A DNA stretch of 41,952 nucleotides. Source: Helicobacteraceae bacterium CG2_30_36_10 (GTDB lineage Bacteria; Campylobacterota; Campylobacteria; Campylobacterales; Sulfurimonadaceae). Shown piece by piece: positions 18,259-26,183 of this stretch (position 1 is the stretch's first letter; each line of letters starts with the position of its first letter). Below the pieces are notes generated by a model. That model did no database searches, had not been told where the DNA came from, and saw only the letters and a program-made list of their open reading frames with translations. The position numbers and the translations under genes are program-made. The stretch lies in the NCBI GenBank assembly GCA_001873135.1, contig MNYP01000035.1:1-41952 (forward strand), written 5' to 3'.

Positions 18259-18562
18259 TTATTTGCCCTTTAAGTCTGTCGAACGTATCACTGTCTATGG
18301 TTCTGCTTGATCTGTACATATGAATAATCAAAGCGAGAAAAAGTGCCACTTCTGCGGCGATGACGGCTATCATAAGCAGGGCAATAACTGAGCCGCTCGC
18401 ATCTCCCAATACTTTTGAAAAAGTGGCAAGCAGAAGGTTTACGGAACTTAACATCAACTCTATAGACATATAAAGTACAAAAAGGTTACGTCTGGCAACA
18501 AGACCCACAAGACCAATGCTAAAGAGCACAGATGATAAAAGAAAAAATAGTTCTGGAGTCAT
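18251..18562 (-). CDS. nuoK: NADH-quinone oxidoreductase subunit K
   Basis: This 103-residue membrane subunit has three helices and the usual NuoK length. The two membrane glutamates of the proton path are visible: one in LYMSIELMLSSVNLLL (helix 2) and one in AVIAAEVALFLALI (helix 3). It ends with a charged tail. The ATG overlaps the nuoJ stop (ATGA), and nuoL begins within its last codons. This is a standard member of the operon. Confidence 0.96.
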   Translation of the reverse strand: MTPELFFLLSSVLFSIGLVGLVARRNLFVLYMSIELMLSSVNLLLATFSKVLGDASGSVIALLMIAVIAAEVALFLALIIHMYRSSRTIDSDTFDRLKGQIND

Positions 18563-19074
18563 GACTCTTCTCCTTGCGTTTGCACCACGTCTTTTCTTGC
18601 AATGACAATAGCCCCGACCATAGCGCTCAAAAGCAAAATAGAGACAATTTCAAAAGGCAAAACCCACTCACTAAAGAGCAGTTTGCCGACTACTTTTGAG
18701 TTTATAGTTTGCATAGTCGCAAAGCTTGCATAGAGTGCTGAAGTACTTTTATATATAAGCAGAGTTATGGGCAAAACCAAAAGAGAGGCAAAGGCTATCC
18801 ATTTGTATTTATTTGGCTCGTGAGGCAGATTTTCTTCCTTAGCATTAATGGTTAAAATAGTGAGCATACTTAAAACTACAACCGCTCCAACTGAGACCAT
18901 TATCTGAGCCAAAGCCAAAAATCTGCTATCAAGCAGGGCAAACATGCCCGCAAGTCCAATCATGGCGACTAAAAAACCAAAAGCACTGAAGAGTGTCTGT
19001 TTGTTGACAAGCATAGCAATACTGCCGCCGAGCATAAAAAGAGCCAAAATGGAAAAGATACTAATTTCTAGCAC
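18559..19074 (-). CDS. nuoJ: NADH-quinone oxidoreductase subunit J
   Basis: This membrane subunit of about 171 residues has five predicted helices. SAFGFLVAMIGLAGMFALLD and the helix-3 region LAQIMVSVGAVVVLSMLTI correspond to the conserved NuoJ core, including the helix near the E-channel. The start is placed at GTG 19074, with GAGGAG at ideal distance. A TTG/CTG extension to 19098 would lie wholly inside the end of nuoI and has no ribosome site. The start overlaps the nuoI stop by 14 bases. The loop between helices 3 and 4 (KEENLPHEPNKYKW) is polar and typical. Confidence 0.93.
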   Translation of the reverse strand: MLEISIFSILALFMLGGSIAMLVNKQTLFSAFGFLVAMIGLAGMFALLDSRFLALAQIMVSVGAVVVLSMLTILTINAKEENLPHEPNKYKWIAFASLLVLPITLLIYKSTSALYASFATMQTINSKVVGKLLFSEWVLPFEIVSILLLSAMVGAIVIARKDVVQTQGEES

Positions 19075-19615
19075 AACTAATCTCCTCTGCAAAAGCACCT
19101 TTGTGTGATAGCAGTTGTTCTTTATTCATAACAAAGTCCTCTCTCTTGTTTCCGGTTAATGAAAATATGCCCGTGTCCATACGAATGGCGTCACAAGGAC
19201 AGGCTTCTACACAATAACCGCAAAATATACACTCTAAGGTATCTATAAAAAAGCTTGCAGGCATTTTCTCATCTTTGCCGTCTTGCCTCTGAGTCGCTTC
19301 AATAAAAATACAGTTTGACGGGCAGGCAGTGGAACACATAAAACATGCAACGCAGGCTATTGAGTTGTCTGCTCTGTGCGTTAATCTGTGAAGCCCACGC
19401 CATCTCTGCGTAATATCAGTCGGTTGCTCTTCCGGATAGCGCAATGTCTCTATATCATTGATGTTGTTGAGGTTTTTAAAAAGGTGTTTAAAGGTGACTT
19501 TAACCCCATCATAAATAGCAGGCAAGTAGAGTTTATCTCTAAAACTGTTGCCATGTCTTTTTGTTACTTTTATATGGTCGCTGGTTATGCTACCCTCACG
19601 CGTATGTTGGCTCAT
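19061..19615 (-). CDS. nuoI: NADH-quinone oxidoreductase subunit I (two [4Fe-4S] clusters)
   Basis: This 184-residue ferredoxin-like subunit connects the peripheral arm to the membrane arm. Two cluster motifs are intact: C88, C91, C94 and C98 (ACVACFMCSTACP), and C129, C132, C135 and C139 (ECIFCGYCVEACP), the ligands of N6a and N6b. The start is the ATG at 19615 (MSQHTREGS), which overlaps the nuoH stop by ATGA; the longer open frame upstream lies inside nuoH. The protein has a slightly extended C-terminus of about 30 residues after the second cluster. Confidence 0.95.
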   Translation of the reverse strand: MSQHTREGSITSDHIKVTKRHGNSFRDKLYLPAIYDGVKVTFKHLFKNLNNINDIETLRYPEEQPTDITQRWRGLHRLTHRADNSIACVACFMCSTACPSNCIFIEATQRQDGKDEKMPASFFIDTLECIFCGYCVEACPCDAIRMDTGIFSLTGNKREDFVMNKEQLLSHKGAFAEEISCARN

Positions 19616-20907
19616 AAAGAGACTCCTACAACTACAATAGCTGTTACAATAATATTCAAAAGTGCCAGCGGGAGCAGATAATACCAGCCGAGTTTTTGCA
19701 CTTGGTCGTAACGAAATCTTGGAACACTCCATCGTATAAGAATAAAAAAGATGTTAAATAGCATCAGTTTTACTACAAAAACAACTATTTGAAAAAGGGT
19801 AACAGCGATGGAGTTAGCTAAAGAGCTCTCACTTAAAAATACTAAATAGATTAAAATAGCTTCCACTAAAAGAGTCATTCCAACCATGGCAATAGTTAAG
19901 ACTTTAGTCTCAAAATCTCTTCCGCCGTCTGCTTTAATACTCGGGCGGACTCTGTTGTTTTTTCGCATCCAGCGTATTAAAACGGTGATGATGAGTGGTA
20001 TTATAACCATAAGAGAGAAGGCAAAAACAGAGAAATTTTCAAGCAGCATCTCAGTTGAAACCCAAGAAATCTGATAACCGCCAAAAATCATAGTGATAAT
20101 AACGGCACTTGCCGTATTCATAGCTACATACTCGCCCATAAAATACATGGCAAATTTCATGGCGGTGTACTCAGTCATAAAACCAGCAACTATCTCACTC
20201 TCACCCTCAGCCACCGTAAAAGGGTTGCGGTTTGTCTCGGCAAAAAGTGAAACTATAAGAATAATTGCGGCTAAGGGTTGAACCAAAATTCCCCATGCCG
20301 GCAAAAAACCAAAAAAAGTTCCGCTTTGAAACTGCACCATTGCATTAAAATCTATAGTATCGTAGGTGATGATAAAAGCTAAAATACTTAGACCCAAAGG
20401 GAGTTCATAGCTTATAACCATTGAACCCGCGCGAGCTGCCCCTAAAAGAGAATATTTGTTATGTGACAACCAGCCGCCAAAAATGACCCCTAAAACGCCG
20501 ATAGAACTTATAGCCATGTACCAAAAAATTCCATAATTGATTGGCAGTGCCGAAATACGCAGACTCTCCCCGTTTATAACTAAAGTGTCGGCAAATGGAA
20601 TCGCCATAAAGGCTAAAAGAGCCGCTACAAAAGTAATAACCGGAGCGAGCATAAAAAGCCATCTTCCACTTTTTATATGTGATGGATAGTACTCCTCTTT
20701 GAGCAGGAGTTTGACAACATCGGCAAAAGACTGAACGACTCCGCCTAGGCGAAAACCGCCGATATTGGTACGGTTTGGTCCGAGTCTGTCTTGAACCAAA
20801 CCTGCTACTCTTCGCTCAAGCCATACGAGAACAGGTATGGTTAAAAGTGCCAAAAGTGCTCCAAGAGCAAAAGATGCAACGGCTACGATGATTGCTGCAG
20901 TTGTCAT
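19612..20907 (-). CDS. nuoH: NADH-quinone oxidoreductase subunit H, enlarged by an insertion
   Basis: NuoH forms the quinone chamber and first proton pathway of complex I. Core motifs are present: ERRVAGLVQDRLGPNR (31-46), AARAGSMVISYELPLGLS (158-173), AETNRNPFTVAEGESE (223-238) and the closing IRWSVPRFRYDQVQKLGW (391-408). At 431 residues it is about 100 longer than the E. coli protein (325). The extra segment lies at about 285-375 and holds two hydrophobic stretches (292-313 and 336-358) joined by a basic loop. The usual PFD motif reads PFT here (T231), while the three glutamates that follow (E234, E236, E238) remain. The start ATG overlaps nuoG (ATGA). Confidence 0.95.
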   Translation of the reverse strand: MTTAAIIVAVASFALGALLALLTIPVLVWLERRVAGLVQDRLGPNRTNIGGFRLGGVVQSFADVVKLLLKEEYYPSHIKSGRWLFMLAPVITFVAALLAFMAIPFADTLVINGESLRISALPINYGIFWYMAISSIGVLGVIFGGWLSHNKYSLLGAARAGSMVISYELPLGLSILAFIITYDTIDFNAMVQFQSGTFFGFLPAWGILVQPLAAIILIVSLFAETNRNPFTVAEGESEIVAGFMTEYTAMKFAMYFMGEYVAMNTASAVIITMIFGGYQISWVSTEMLLENFSVFAFSLMVIIPLIITVLIRWMRKNNRVRPSIKADGGRDFETKVLTIAMVGMTLLVEAILIYLVFLSESSLANSIAVTLFQIVVFVVKLMLFNIFFILIRWSVPRFRYDQVQKLGWYYLLPLALLNIIVTAIVVVGVSL

Positions 20908-22277
20908 CTTCTAAGCCTTATTAAATGCTCTATAATAGTTGGGATGGGTACATTTTTAAAAATCGCTTTCTCGCATTTTTGAGTAAACCCGTCTTCATTT
21001 GTTAAAGTTCCCTCATTTTCGCTATAGGCAGCAATAGGAAGCGACAAGCCTAAACTTAGGCGATTGTGCGTCAAAAAATTTATCACAGATGTGGCTTCAA
21101 AATCTTGAGGATGATTAAAGTTAAGTATCAAGCTTGAAGAGTCCGGTTCCTTAGTATCAATATTTAATCTCTCAATAGTTTTATAATTTGCTGCTCTGTT
21201 TGAACTCCTCAGCATATCGTCTTTAAAACTTTCATCTCTATAAACTTCTTTAGGGGAGCAGACTTTAGCATTAAGCTCTTTTGCAAAGGCTAAAATAGCT
21301 TCTATCTCCTCAGTGTAAAGGTTTGCGTCAATCACAACTGTGATGTTCTCCTTATGCTTTGCAAGCAACTCTTTAGCTTTAGCAATAGCTTGCATTTGTG
21401 TTATCTTTTCACCATTTAAAATAGCAGATTCCAGACGGTTTTCTTGCAGTTGTTTATAACTCAGCCGTCCCGCGTCACAGATAAAAAAACCGTTTACGTT
21501 ATCATTTCTTCTTGGGCGAAATCTGTAAATCACGTCATCTTGATACTTGATTTTGTTGTGGTCGATGTAAATATTGCAGCCCTTAGCACAGCCGTGACAG
21601 ATAGAATCGACTGTTTGTAAAAACCAAACTCTTTGAGCAAATCTAAAGTCTTTGCTGGTCAGCGCTCCTACGGGACATAAATCAACAACATTCATAGCAT
21701 ATGGATTATCTAGTTTTCTCCCCGGCATAGTAGTGACTTTCGCTTCATCTCCTCTGCCGATAATACCAAGCTCATGCGTGTATGTAATTTTGTCGGTAAA
21801 GCGTGTGCATCTCGCACATAAAACGCAGCGTTCTTGGTCAAGCATGACATTTGAACCCAAATCAAGGTGCTTGGAGTGTTTAACTTTCTCAGAGATACTT
21901 ATCTTAGAATCATGAAGTCCATACTCCATATAAAACTCTTGCAATGAACACTCGCCCGCTTGGTCGCAGATAGGGCAGTCAACAGGATGGTTGATTAATT
22001 CCAATTCTAAGATATCTGTACGTACTTTTTCAATATTTTCACCCTTAGAGCGGATTATCATACCGGGTTTTATAAATGTGTCGCAGGCAATTTGAGGTCT
22101 TTTTTGCCCCTCTATTTCAACCATACACATTCGGCAATTTCCATCAGCACCGAGAGATTCATGGTAACAAAAGTAGGGAACTTTGATTTTTTCTTTTATA
22201 AGCAGATCAATGAGCAAGGAACCGTTTTGAACCTTGTAACTCTGTGAATCAACAATTATATCTATCATTTCACTCAT
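20904..22277 (-). CDS. nuoG: NADH-quinone oxidoreductase subunit G, short form
   Basis: This iron-sulfur subunit of the peripheral arm carries four complete cluster sites: [2Fe-2S] N1b (C37, C48, C51, C65), N5 with its histidine (H97, C101, C104, C110), N4 (C151, C154, C157, C201) and the optional N7 (C227, C230, C234, C267). Length is only 457 residues; typical NuoG has about 680-900, because a large molybdopterin-oxidoreductase-like domain follows. Here that domain is reduced to about 170 residues with no sign of a frameshift, so it is a naturally compact form. The ATG overlaps the nuoF stop and nuoH starts in its own stop. Confidence 0.93.
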   Translation of the reverse strand: MSEMIDIIVDSQSYKVQNGSLLIDLLIKEKIKVPYFCYHESLGADGNCRMCMVEIEGQKRPQIACDTFIKPGMIIRSKGENIEKVRTDILELELINHPVDCPICDQAGECSLQEFYMEYGLHDSKISISEKVKHSKHLDLGSNVMLDQERCVLCARCTRFTDKITYTHELGIIGRGDEAKVTTMPGRKLDNPYAMNVVDLCPVGALTSKDFRFAQRVWFLQTVDSICHGCAKGCNIYIDHNKIKYQDDVIYRFRPRRNDNVNGFFICDAGRLSYKQLQENRLESAILNGEKITQMQAIAKAKELLAKHKENITVVIDANLYTEEIEAILAFAKELNAKVCSPKEVYRDESFKDDMLRSSNRAANYKTIERLNIDTKEPDSSSLILNFNHPQDFEATSVINFLTHNRLSLGLSLPIAAYSENEGTLTNEDGFTQKCEKAIFKNVPIPTIIEHLIRLRR

Positions 22278-23494
22278 AGTTTCGCCTCAAATTCATCTCT
22301 AAATTTTCTCATAAAATCCACTATAACGGCAGAGGCGGCGGGGGCAAAAACACAGATAGTTTTTCCGTTCATGGTGTCTGCTATTTCTAAAAGTTTGTTT
22401 AGGTCTTCTTTCGTGCCTTTTTTTTCTAGAATTTTTGCAACAAGCTTATCGCTCCAGCCTGTTCCCTCACGGCAAGGTGTACACTGTCCGCAAGACTCTT
22501 CGTGGTAAAACTCTAAAATATTTTTTAAAGCAACTACCATGTCGGTATCCTCATCCATAAGTATCATTCCGCCGGTTCCTAATGAACTTCTCATACATCG
22601 AAGTGCTTCATAATCAAGCGTTAGATTTTCACACTCTTCTGCTGTTAAAACTCCGCAAGAGACACCGCCGGGTATAACGGCTTTGAGTTTTTTACCACCC
22701 TTAACACCGCCACCGAAATGCCTGATATACTCCATCATGGAAGTGCCAAATTCTGCTTCATAAACGCCTGGCTTTTGGACATGCCCGCTCATAGAAAAAA
22801 GCAGTGTTCCAGGGCTTTGTTCAGTTCCAAAAGCTCTGTAAGCATCCGCACCGTTTTGGACTATAAAAGGCACTGTAGCGATAGTCTCAACATTGTTTAC
22901 CAGAGTCGGATTGTCAAAAAACCATTCAGGCTCTTTTTGTTTTGGTTTTAGTCTTGGGTGACCGCGTTTACCTTCCATAGACTCGAGTAGAGCAGATTTT
23001 TCTCCGCAGATGTACGCACCCGCTCCACGGTGAACAGTGATGTCACACTCTTTTAAAAGTCCGTCTTCATAGGCTTCATCAATAGCGCCTTGTAAAATAT
23101 CTTGAAACTGTTTATATTCGCCTCTGATATAGATATAGGCATGTTTAGCCCTGATGGCATAACAGGTGATTAAAATGCCTTCTATTAAAAGGTGAGGGTC
23201 TTTTGTAATGATTTGTCTGTCTTTAAAAGTTCCCGGTTCACTCTCGTCACAGTTTACGGCGAGAAATGAGGGTTTGAGGCTGTTTTGCGGCATAAGTTCC
23301 CATTTTTCTCCCGCAGGTGCACCGCCTCCGCCTTTTCCTCTGAGATTACTTGCTTTAATAATATCTATGATTTCAAGCGGAGAATGCTCTCTCAGTTTTT
23401 CAAGCGTTTTATATCCGCCGTGTGCTTTTGAAACTTCTAGGGTATGAGAGTTTGGCAACTCAAATTTGCGACTGACTATCTTGCAATCTCTCAT
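22274..23494 (-). CDS. nuoF: NADH-quinone oxidoreductase subunit F (FMN, [4Fe-4S] N3)
   Basis: NuoF is the electron-input subunit that normally oxidises NADH at FMN. At 406 residues it is near the usual length. The FMN loop GAGAYICGEKSAL (158-169), NVETIATVP and the N3 cysteines C335, C338 and C341 (ESCGQCTPCREG) with C381 are present. The glycine-rich nucleotide motif is RGKGGGGAPAGEKW (52-65). The family usually has G-A-G-F followed by Pro or Ser, so A59 replaces an aromatic residue that packs at the NADH site. The usual CGEETAL reads CGEKSAL, so K166 replaces one of two conserved glutamates. This suggests changed donor specificity (inference). The ATG overlaps the nuoE stop. Confidence 0.93.
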   Translation of the reverse strand: MRDCKIVSRKFELPNSHTLEVSKAHGGYKTLEKLREHSPLEIIDIIKASNLRGKGGGGAPAGEKWELMPQNSLKPSFLAVNCDESEPGTFKDRQIITKDPHLLIEGILITCYAIRAKHAYIYIRGEYKQFQDILQGAIDEAYEDGLLKECDITVHRGAGAYICGEKSALLESMEGKRGHPRLKPKQKEPEWFFDNPTLVNNVETIATVPFIVQNGADAYRAFGTEQSPGTLLFSMSGHVQKPGVYEAEFGTSMMEYIRHFGGGVKGGKKLKAVIPGGVSCGVLTAEECENLTLDYEALRCMRSSLGTGGMILMDEDTDMVVALKNILEFYHEESCGQCTPCREGTGWSDKLVAKILEKKGTKEDLNKLLEIADTMNGKTICVFAPAASAVIVDFMRKFRDEFEAKL

Positions 23495-23931
23495 TTGAGC
23501 TCCTTTAAAATTGCATCAACTTTAGCGATTGTCAGGTTTTCGTAATAAACATCATTTATCTGCATAACAGGTGCAGTGGAGCAAGAACCAAGACATTCCA
23601 CATGCCGAAGCTTTATAGTATCATTTTTCTCTAAGTGCTCTAAAATTTCATCACTTCCGCAGAGTTTACAAGAGAGAGTTTTGCAAACATCAACAATCAG
23701 TTTCTCTGAGGGCTCTAAACGAAACATAGTGTAAAAAGTGGCAACTCCGTAAATCTCCATGCTTGGCATGTGGATTATTTGTGAAATTGCATCAATCGCA
23801 TCAAGAGAGATAAAACCCTCTTGATACTGAGCCATCCAAAGGCAGGGTAAACTGAGGGCATGTGGATTTGGATATCTTTTTTTTAACTCTTCTATTTTTA
23901 AAAGATTTTCTTTACTAAACATAAAACTCAT
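23491..23931 (-). CDS. nuoE: NADH-quinone oxidoreductase subunit E ([2Fe-2S] N1a)
   Basis: This 146-residue thioredoxin-fold subunit binds the N1a cluster beside FMN. The four ligands are C83, C88 (DVCKTLSCKLCG), C113 and C117 (VECLGSCSTAP). The helical N-terminal part includes YGVATFYTMFRL. The start is the ATG at 23931, which overlaps the stop of the preceding 38-codon ORF by ATGA; an upstream TTG (23946) is less likely. Presence of nuoE and nuoF separates this complex from those of Helicobacter and Campylobacter, where both are replaced by unrelated short proteins. The gene carries three copies of the GGCATGTGG motif. Confidence 0.94.
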   Translation of the reverse strand: MSFMFSKENLLKIEELKKRYPNPHALSLPCLWMAQYQEGFISLDAIDAISQIIHMPSMEIYGVATFYTMFRLEPSEKLIVDVCKTLSCKLCGSDEILEHLEKNDTIKLRHVECLGSCSTAPVMQINDVYYENLTIAKVDAILKELK

Positions 23932-24044
23932 AGTTTTATTCTCCAAGTGCGGCTTGCTGCACGTGGACTTCCTGCCGAAGGAAACTCAGCGTTAGCACAG
24001 TTAAATGGACTTTGTTCATTTTGCGTATATATAATAACGGTCAT
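23928..24044 (-). CDS. 38-codon ORF coupled between nuoCD and nuoE
   Basis: An ATG at 24044 overlaps the nuoCD stop by ATGA, and this ORF's own TGA overlaps the nuoE ATG by ATGA. That is the same coupling as almost every neighbouring nuo junction. The product would begin MTVIIYTQNEQSPFNC and continue with a Pro/Ala/Ser/Arg-rich stretch (NAEFPSAGSPRAASRTW). No family is recognised. The stretch 23941-24000 has 35 G/C in 60 bases, clearly richer than the surrounding genes, and contains the small hairpin TTCC-tgccgaa-GGAA. It may be a real microprotein of the complex I operon, a translational bridge, or a dispersed GC-rich repeat that inserted and kept the frame. Confidence 0.45.
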   Translation of the reverse strand: MTVIIYTQNEQSPFNCANAEFPSAGSPRAASRTWRIKL

Positions 24045-25672
24045 CTATCCATCTCTCCTGCAATAATATTGAGGCTGCCCAAAGTCAAAATTGCATCTGC
24101 CACCTGATAGTTCTCAATAATTTTTGGATACGCCGCAATGTGGTAAAAACTAGGCGGTCTGACTTTTACCTTGTACGGTGTGCCACTTCCATCGCTCACA
24201 ATATAAAACCCAAGCTCTCCGTTTGCCGCTTCAAAGGCTCCATAGTATTCACCTTTGGGCACTTTTACGCCCTCTATAACAAGCATAAAATGATTCATCA
24301 TGCCTTCTATTCCTCCGTAAACAGAACTTTTTGCAGGCATTATAATTCGTTTGTCATTAACATTTATCTCTCCATCAGGGATTCTTTTAATAGCCTGACG
24401 AATAATTTTTAGACTTTCATTCATCTCATCAAAACGAACCATCATTCTGTCATACGTGTCACCCACCGAGCCGATTACCATGTCAAAATCAAAGGTCTCA
24501 TAACCATAATAAGGTTTTGCAAATCTTAAATCATACGCAACGCCCGAAGCGCGAAGATTTGGACCTGTAAAACAATAATCTATTGCTTGTTTTGCGCTGA
24601 CTACAGAGATGTTTTGAAGTCGGTCGTTAAAGATACGGTTGTGGGCAATCATCTTTAAAGACTCTGTAATTCCAAAATCTATTTTTGTTAAAACATCTCT
24701 TAAATCAGCTTCCCAACCATCATATAAATCGTGTGTCATTCCACCGATACGCATGTAGGAGTTTGTAAGTCTGGCACCGGTCAGTTTTGAGAGAAAATCA
24801 TACGCATTGTCTCTGGGATTATACAGATACCAGTAGTTTGTCTGTCCGCCCATGTCCAGAAGTCCTGCTGCTAAACATACCAAATGGTCTATCACACGAG
24901 AGAGTTCACCAACTATAATTCTGATATATATTCCACGTTCTGGCAAAGTTATATCCATCATATCTTCTACAGTTTTTGCAAAAGCGATATTGTTCATAAC
25001 TGCCGAACAGTAGTTAAGTCTGTCTGTATAGGGAATAATTTGGTTGTAGTTGTGGTTCTCACAACTCTTCTCAAAACCGCGATGCAAATAACCTATTTCA
25101 GTGGCAGCTGCCACAATAGTCTCTCCCTCAAGTGCCACCAAAGTTCTGATGGTTCCGTGACTTGCAGGGTGTGATGGACCAAGGTTTACTACCATCAAAT
25201 CACCTTTGTTTAAATCAAGATTTCTTTTCTTTAAAAGCGGTTTCATCTCATCCATTAAGTCTTGCGCGTTTGTGCAGTATTGACCTTTGGTTATTTCATA
25301 ATCTTTACGAAGCGGATGCCCTTCAAACTGCATATGGTTTAAAACACGTTTAAGCATTGGATGGTTTATAAAATTGATGCCGTACTGGTCATACACTTCA
25401 CGCTCAGCCCAATCAGCAGAACTAAAAAGTGAAGATATACTTTGGACGCCCACTGTTTCATCTGCAACGGCTACTTTATAAATAAGTGTTTCTTTAAAAT
25501 CTGCATGACGAAGAATGTAAACAAGTTCAAATCTTGTAGAAGAGGGGTGTGTTTTGTTTAAATTATCAATAGCCGTAATATCAAGCAAGAGAGTAAAGCC
25601 AAGGGAATTCTTGGCATGTGTAATTGTTTGTAAAAGCTCTGAACTTTCTATAACTATGGCAGTATTAGGCAT
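24041..25672 (-). CDS. nuoCD: NADH-quinone oxidoreductase fused subunits C and D
   Basis: The 543-residue protein joins NuoC (about 1-135) and NuoD (about 155-543) in one chain. NuoC is recognised by FEGHPLRKDYE (117-126). NuoD is recognised by NLGPSHPASHGTIR (163-176), the histidine loop that lines the quinone site, and by GYLHRGFEK (194-202); a GVAYDLR segment and a typical C-terminus with DPVMGEMDR-like ending (GEMDR) follow. Fused C-D proteins are known in E. coli and others. It sits in the peripheral arm next to NuoB and forms the quinone-binding cavity. Its ATG lies inside the end of nuoB (eight-base overlap). Confidence 0.96.
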   Translation of the reverse strand: MPNTAIVIESSELLQTITHAKNSLGFTLLLDITAIDNLNKTHPSSTRFELVYILRHADFKETLIYKVAVADETVGVQSISSLFSSADWAEREVYDQYGINFINHPMLKRVLNHMQFEGHPLRKDYEITKGQYCTNAQDLMDEMKPLLKKRNLDLNKGDLMVVNLGPSHPASHGTIRTLVALEGETIVAAATEIGYLHRGFEKSCENHNYNQIIPYTDRLNYCSAVMNNIAFAKTVEDMMDITLPERGIYIRIIVGELSRVIDHLVCLAAGLLDMGGQTNYWYLYNPRDNAYDFLSKLTGARLTNSYMRIGGMTHDLYDGWEADLRDVLTKIDFGITESLKMIAHNRIFNDRLQNISVVSAKQAIDYCFTGPNLRASGVAYDLRFAKPYYGYETFDFDMVIGSVGDTYDRMMVRFDEMNESLKIIRQAIKRIPDGEINVNDKRIIMPAKSSVYGGIEGMMNHFMLVIEGVKVPKGEYYGAFEAANGELGFYIVSDGSGTPYKVKVRPPSFYHIAAYPKIIENYQVADAILTLGSLNIIAGEMDR

Positions 25673-26183
25673 CGTCTAGCTTACCTTTGAACTCTGTGTT
25701 TCTAACTTCAAAACACTTCTCTCTCTTTAGTTGTCTTTGTATATCTAAAATAGCGTCTATTATGGCTTCAGGACGAGGTGGGCAGCCTGCTACATAAACA
25801 TCAACAGGAACTATTTCATCAATGCCTTGAAGGGTTGTGTAGTTGTCGTAAAAACCGCCTGTTGAAGCACAAGCACCCACGGCAATCACCCATTTAGGCT
25901 CGGGCATCTGGTCGTAAATTTGTTTGAGAATAGGCGCTTGTTTGTAGCTGATAGTTCCCGCAACTACAAGTAAATCTGCATGACGGGGAGAAAAACGCAG
26001 AACCTCCGCTCCAAATCTTGAGATGTCGTAACGACTCGCAGCTGTGGACATAAACTCAATGGCGCAACAAGCTGTTCCAAAAACGAAAGGCCACAAAGAG
26101 GCTTCACGCCCCCAGTTTATAACCGCGTCAATTGTAGTTGTTACTACGGCTTCATCTAAAAGATGCGTATTGCTTACGTCCAT
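25665..26183 (-). CDS. nuoB: NADH-quinone oxidoreductase subunit B (cluster N2)
   Basis: This 172-residue subunit holds the terminal [4Fe-4S] cluster N2, which hands electrons to quinone. All four ligands are visible: the unusual adjacent pair C39-C40 (FGTACCAIE), C105 (VGACASTGG) and C134 (AGCPPRPEA). Other family blocks are RFSPRHADLLVVAGT and YDQMPEPKWVIA. Length is normal. It overlaps nuoA by ten bases and nuoCD by eight. No unusual feature was seen. Confidence 0.97.
   Translation of the reverse strand: MDVSNTHLLDEAVVTTTIDAVINWGREASLWPFVFGTACCAIEFMSTAASRYDISRFGAEVLRFSPRHADLLVVAGTISYKQAPILKQIYDQMPEPKWVIAVGACASTGGFYDNYTTLQGIDEIVPVDVYVAGCPPRPEAIIDAILDIQRQLKREKCFEVRNTEFKGKLDDA

Noticed and set aside
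19616-19732. Longer nuoI start
   Set aside because: The extension lies within the nuoH coding sequence; ATG 19615 has the ATGA overlap.
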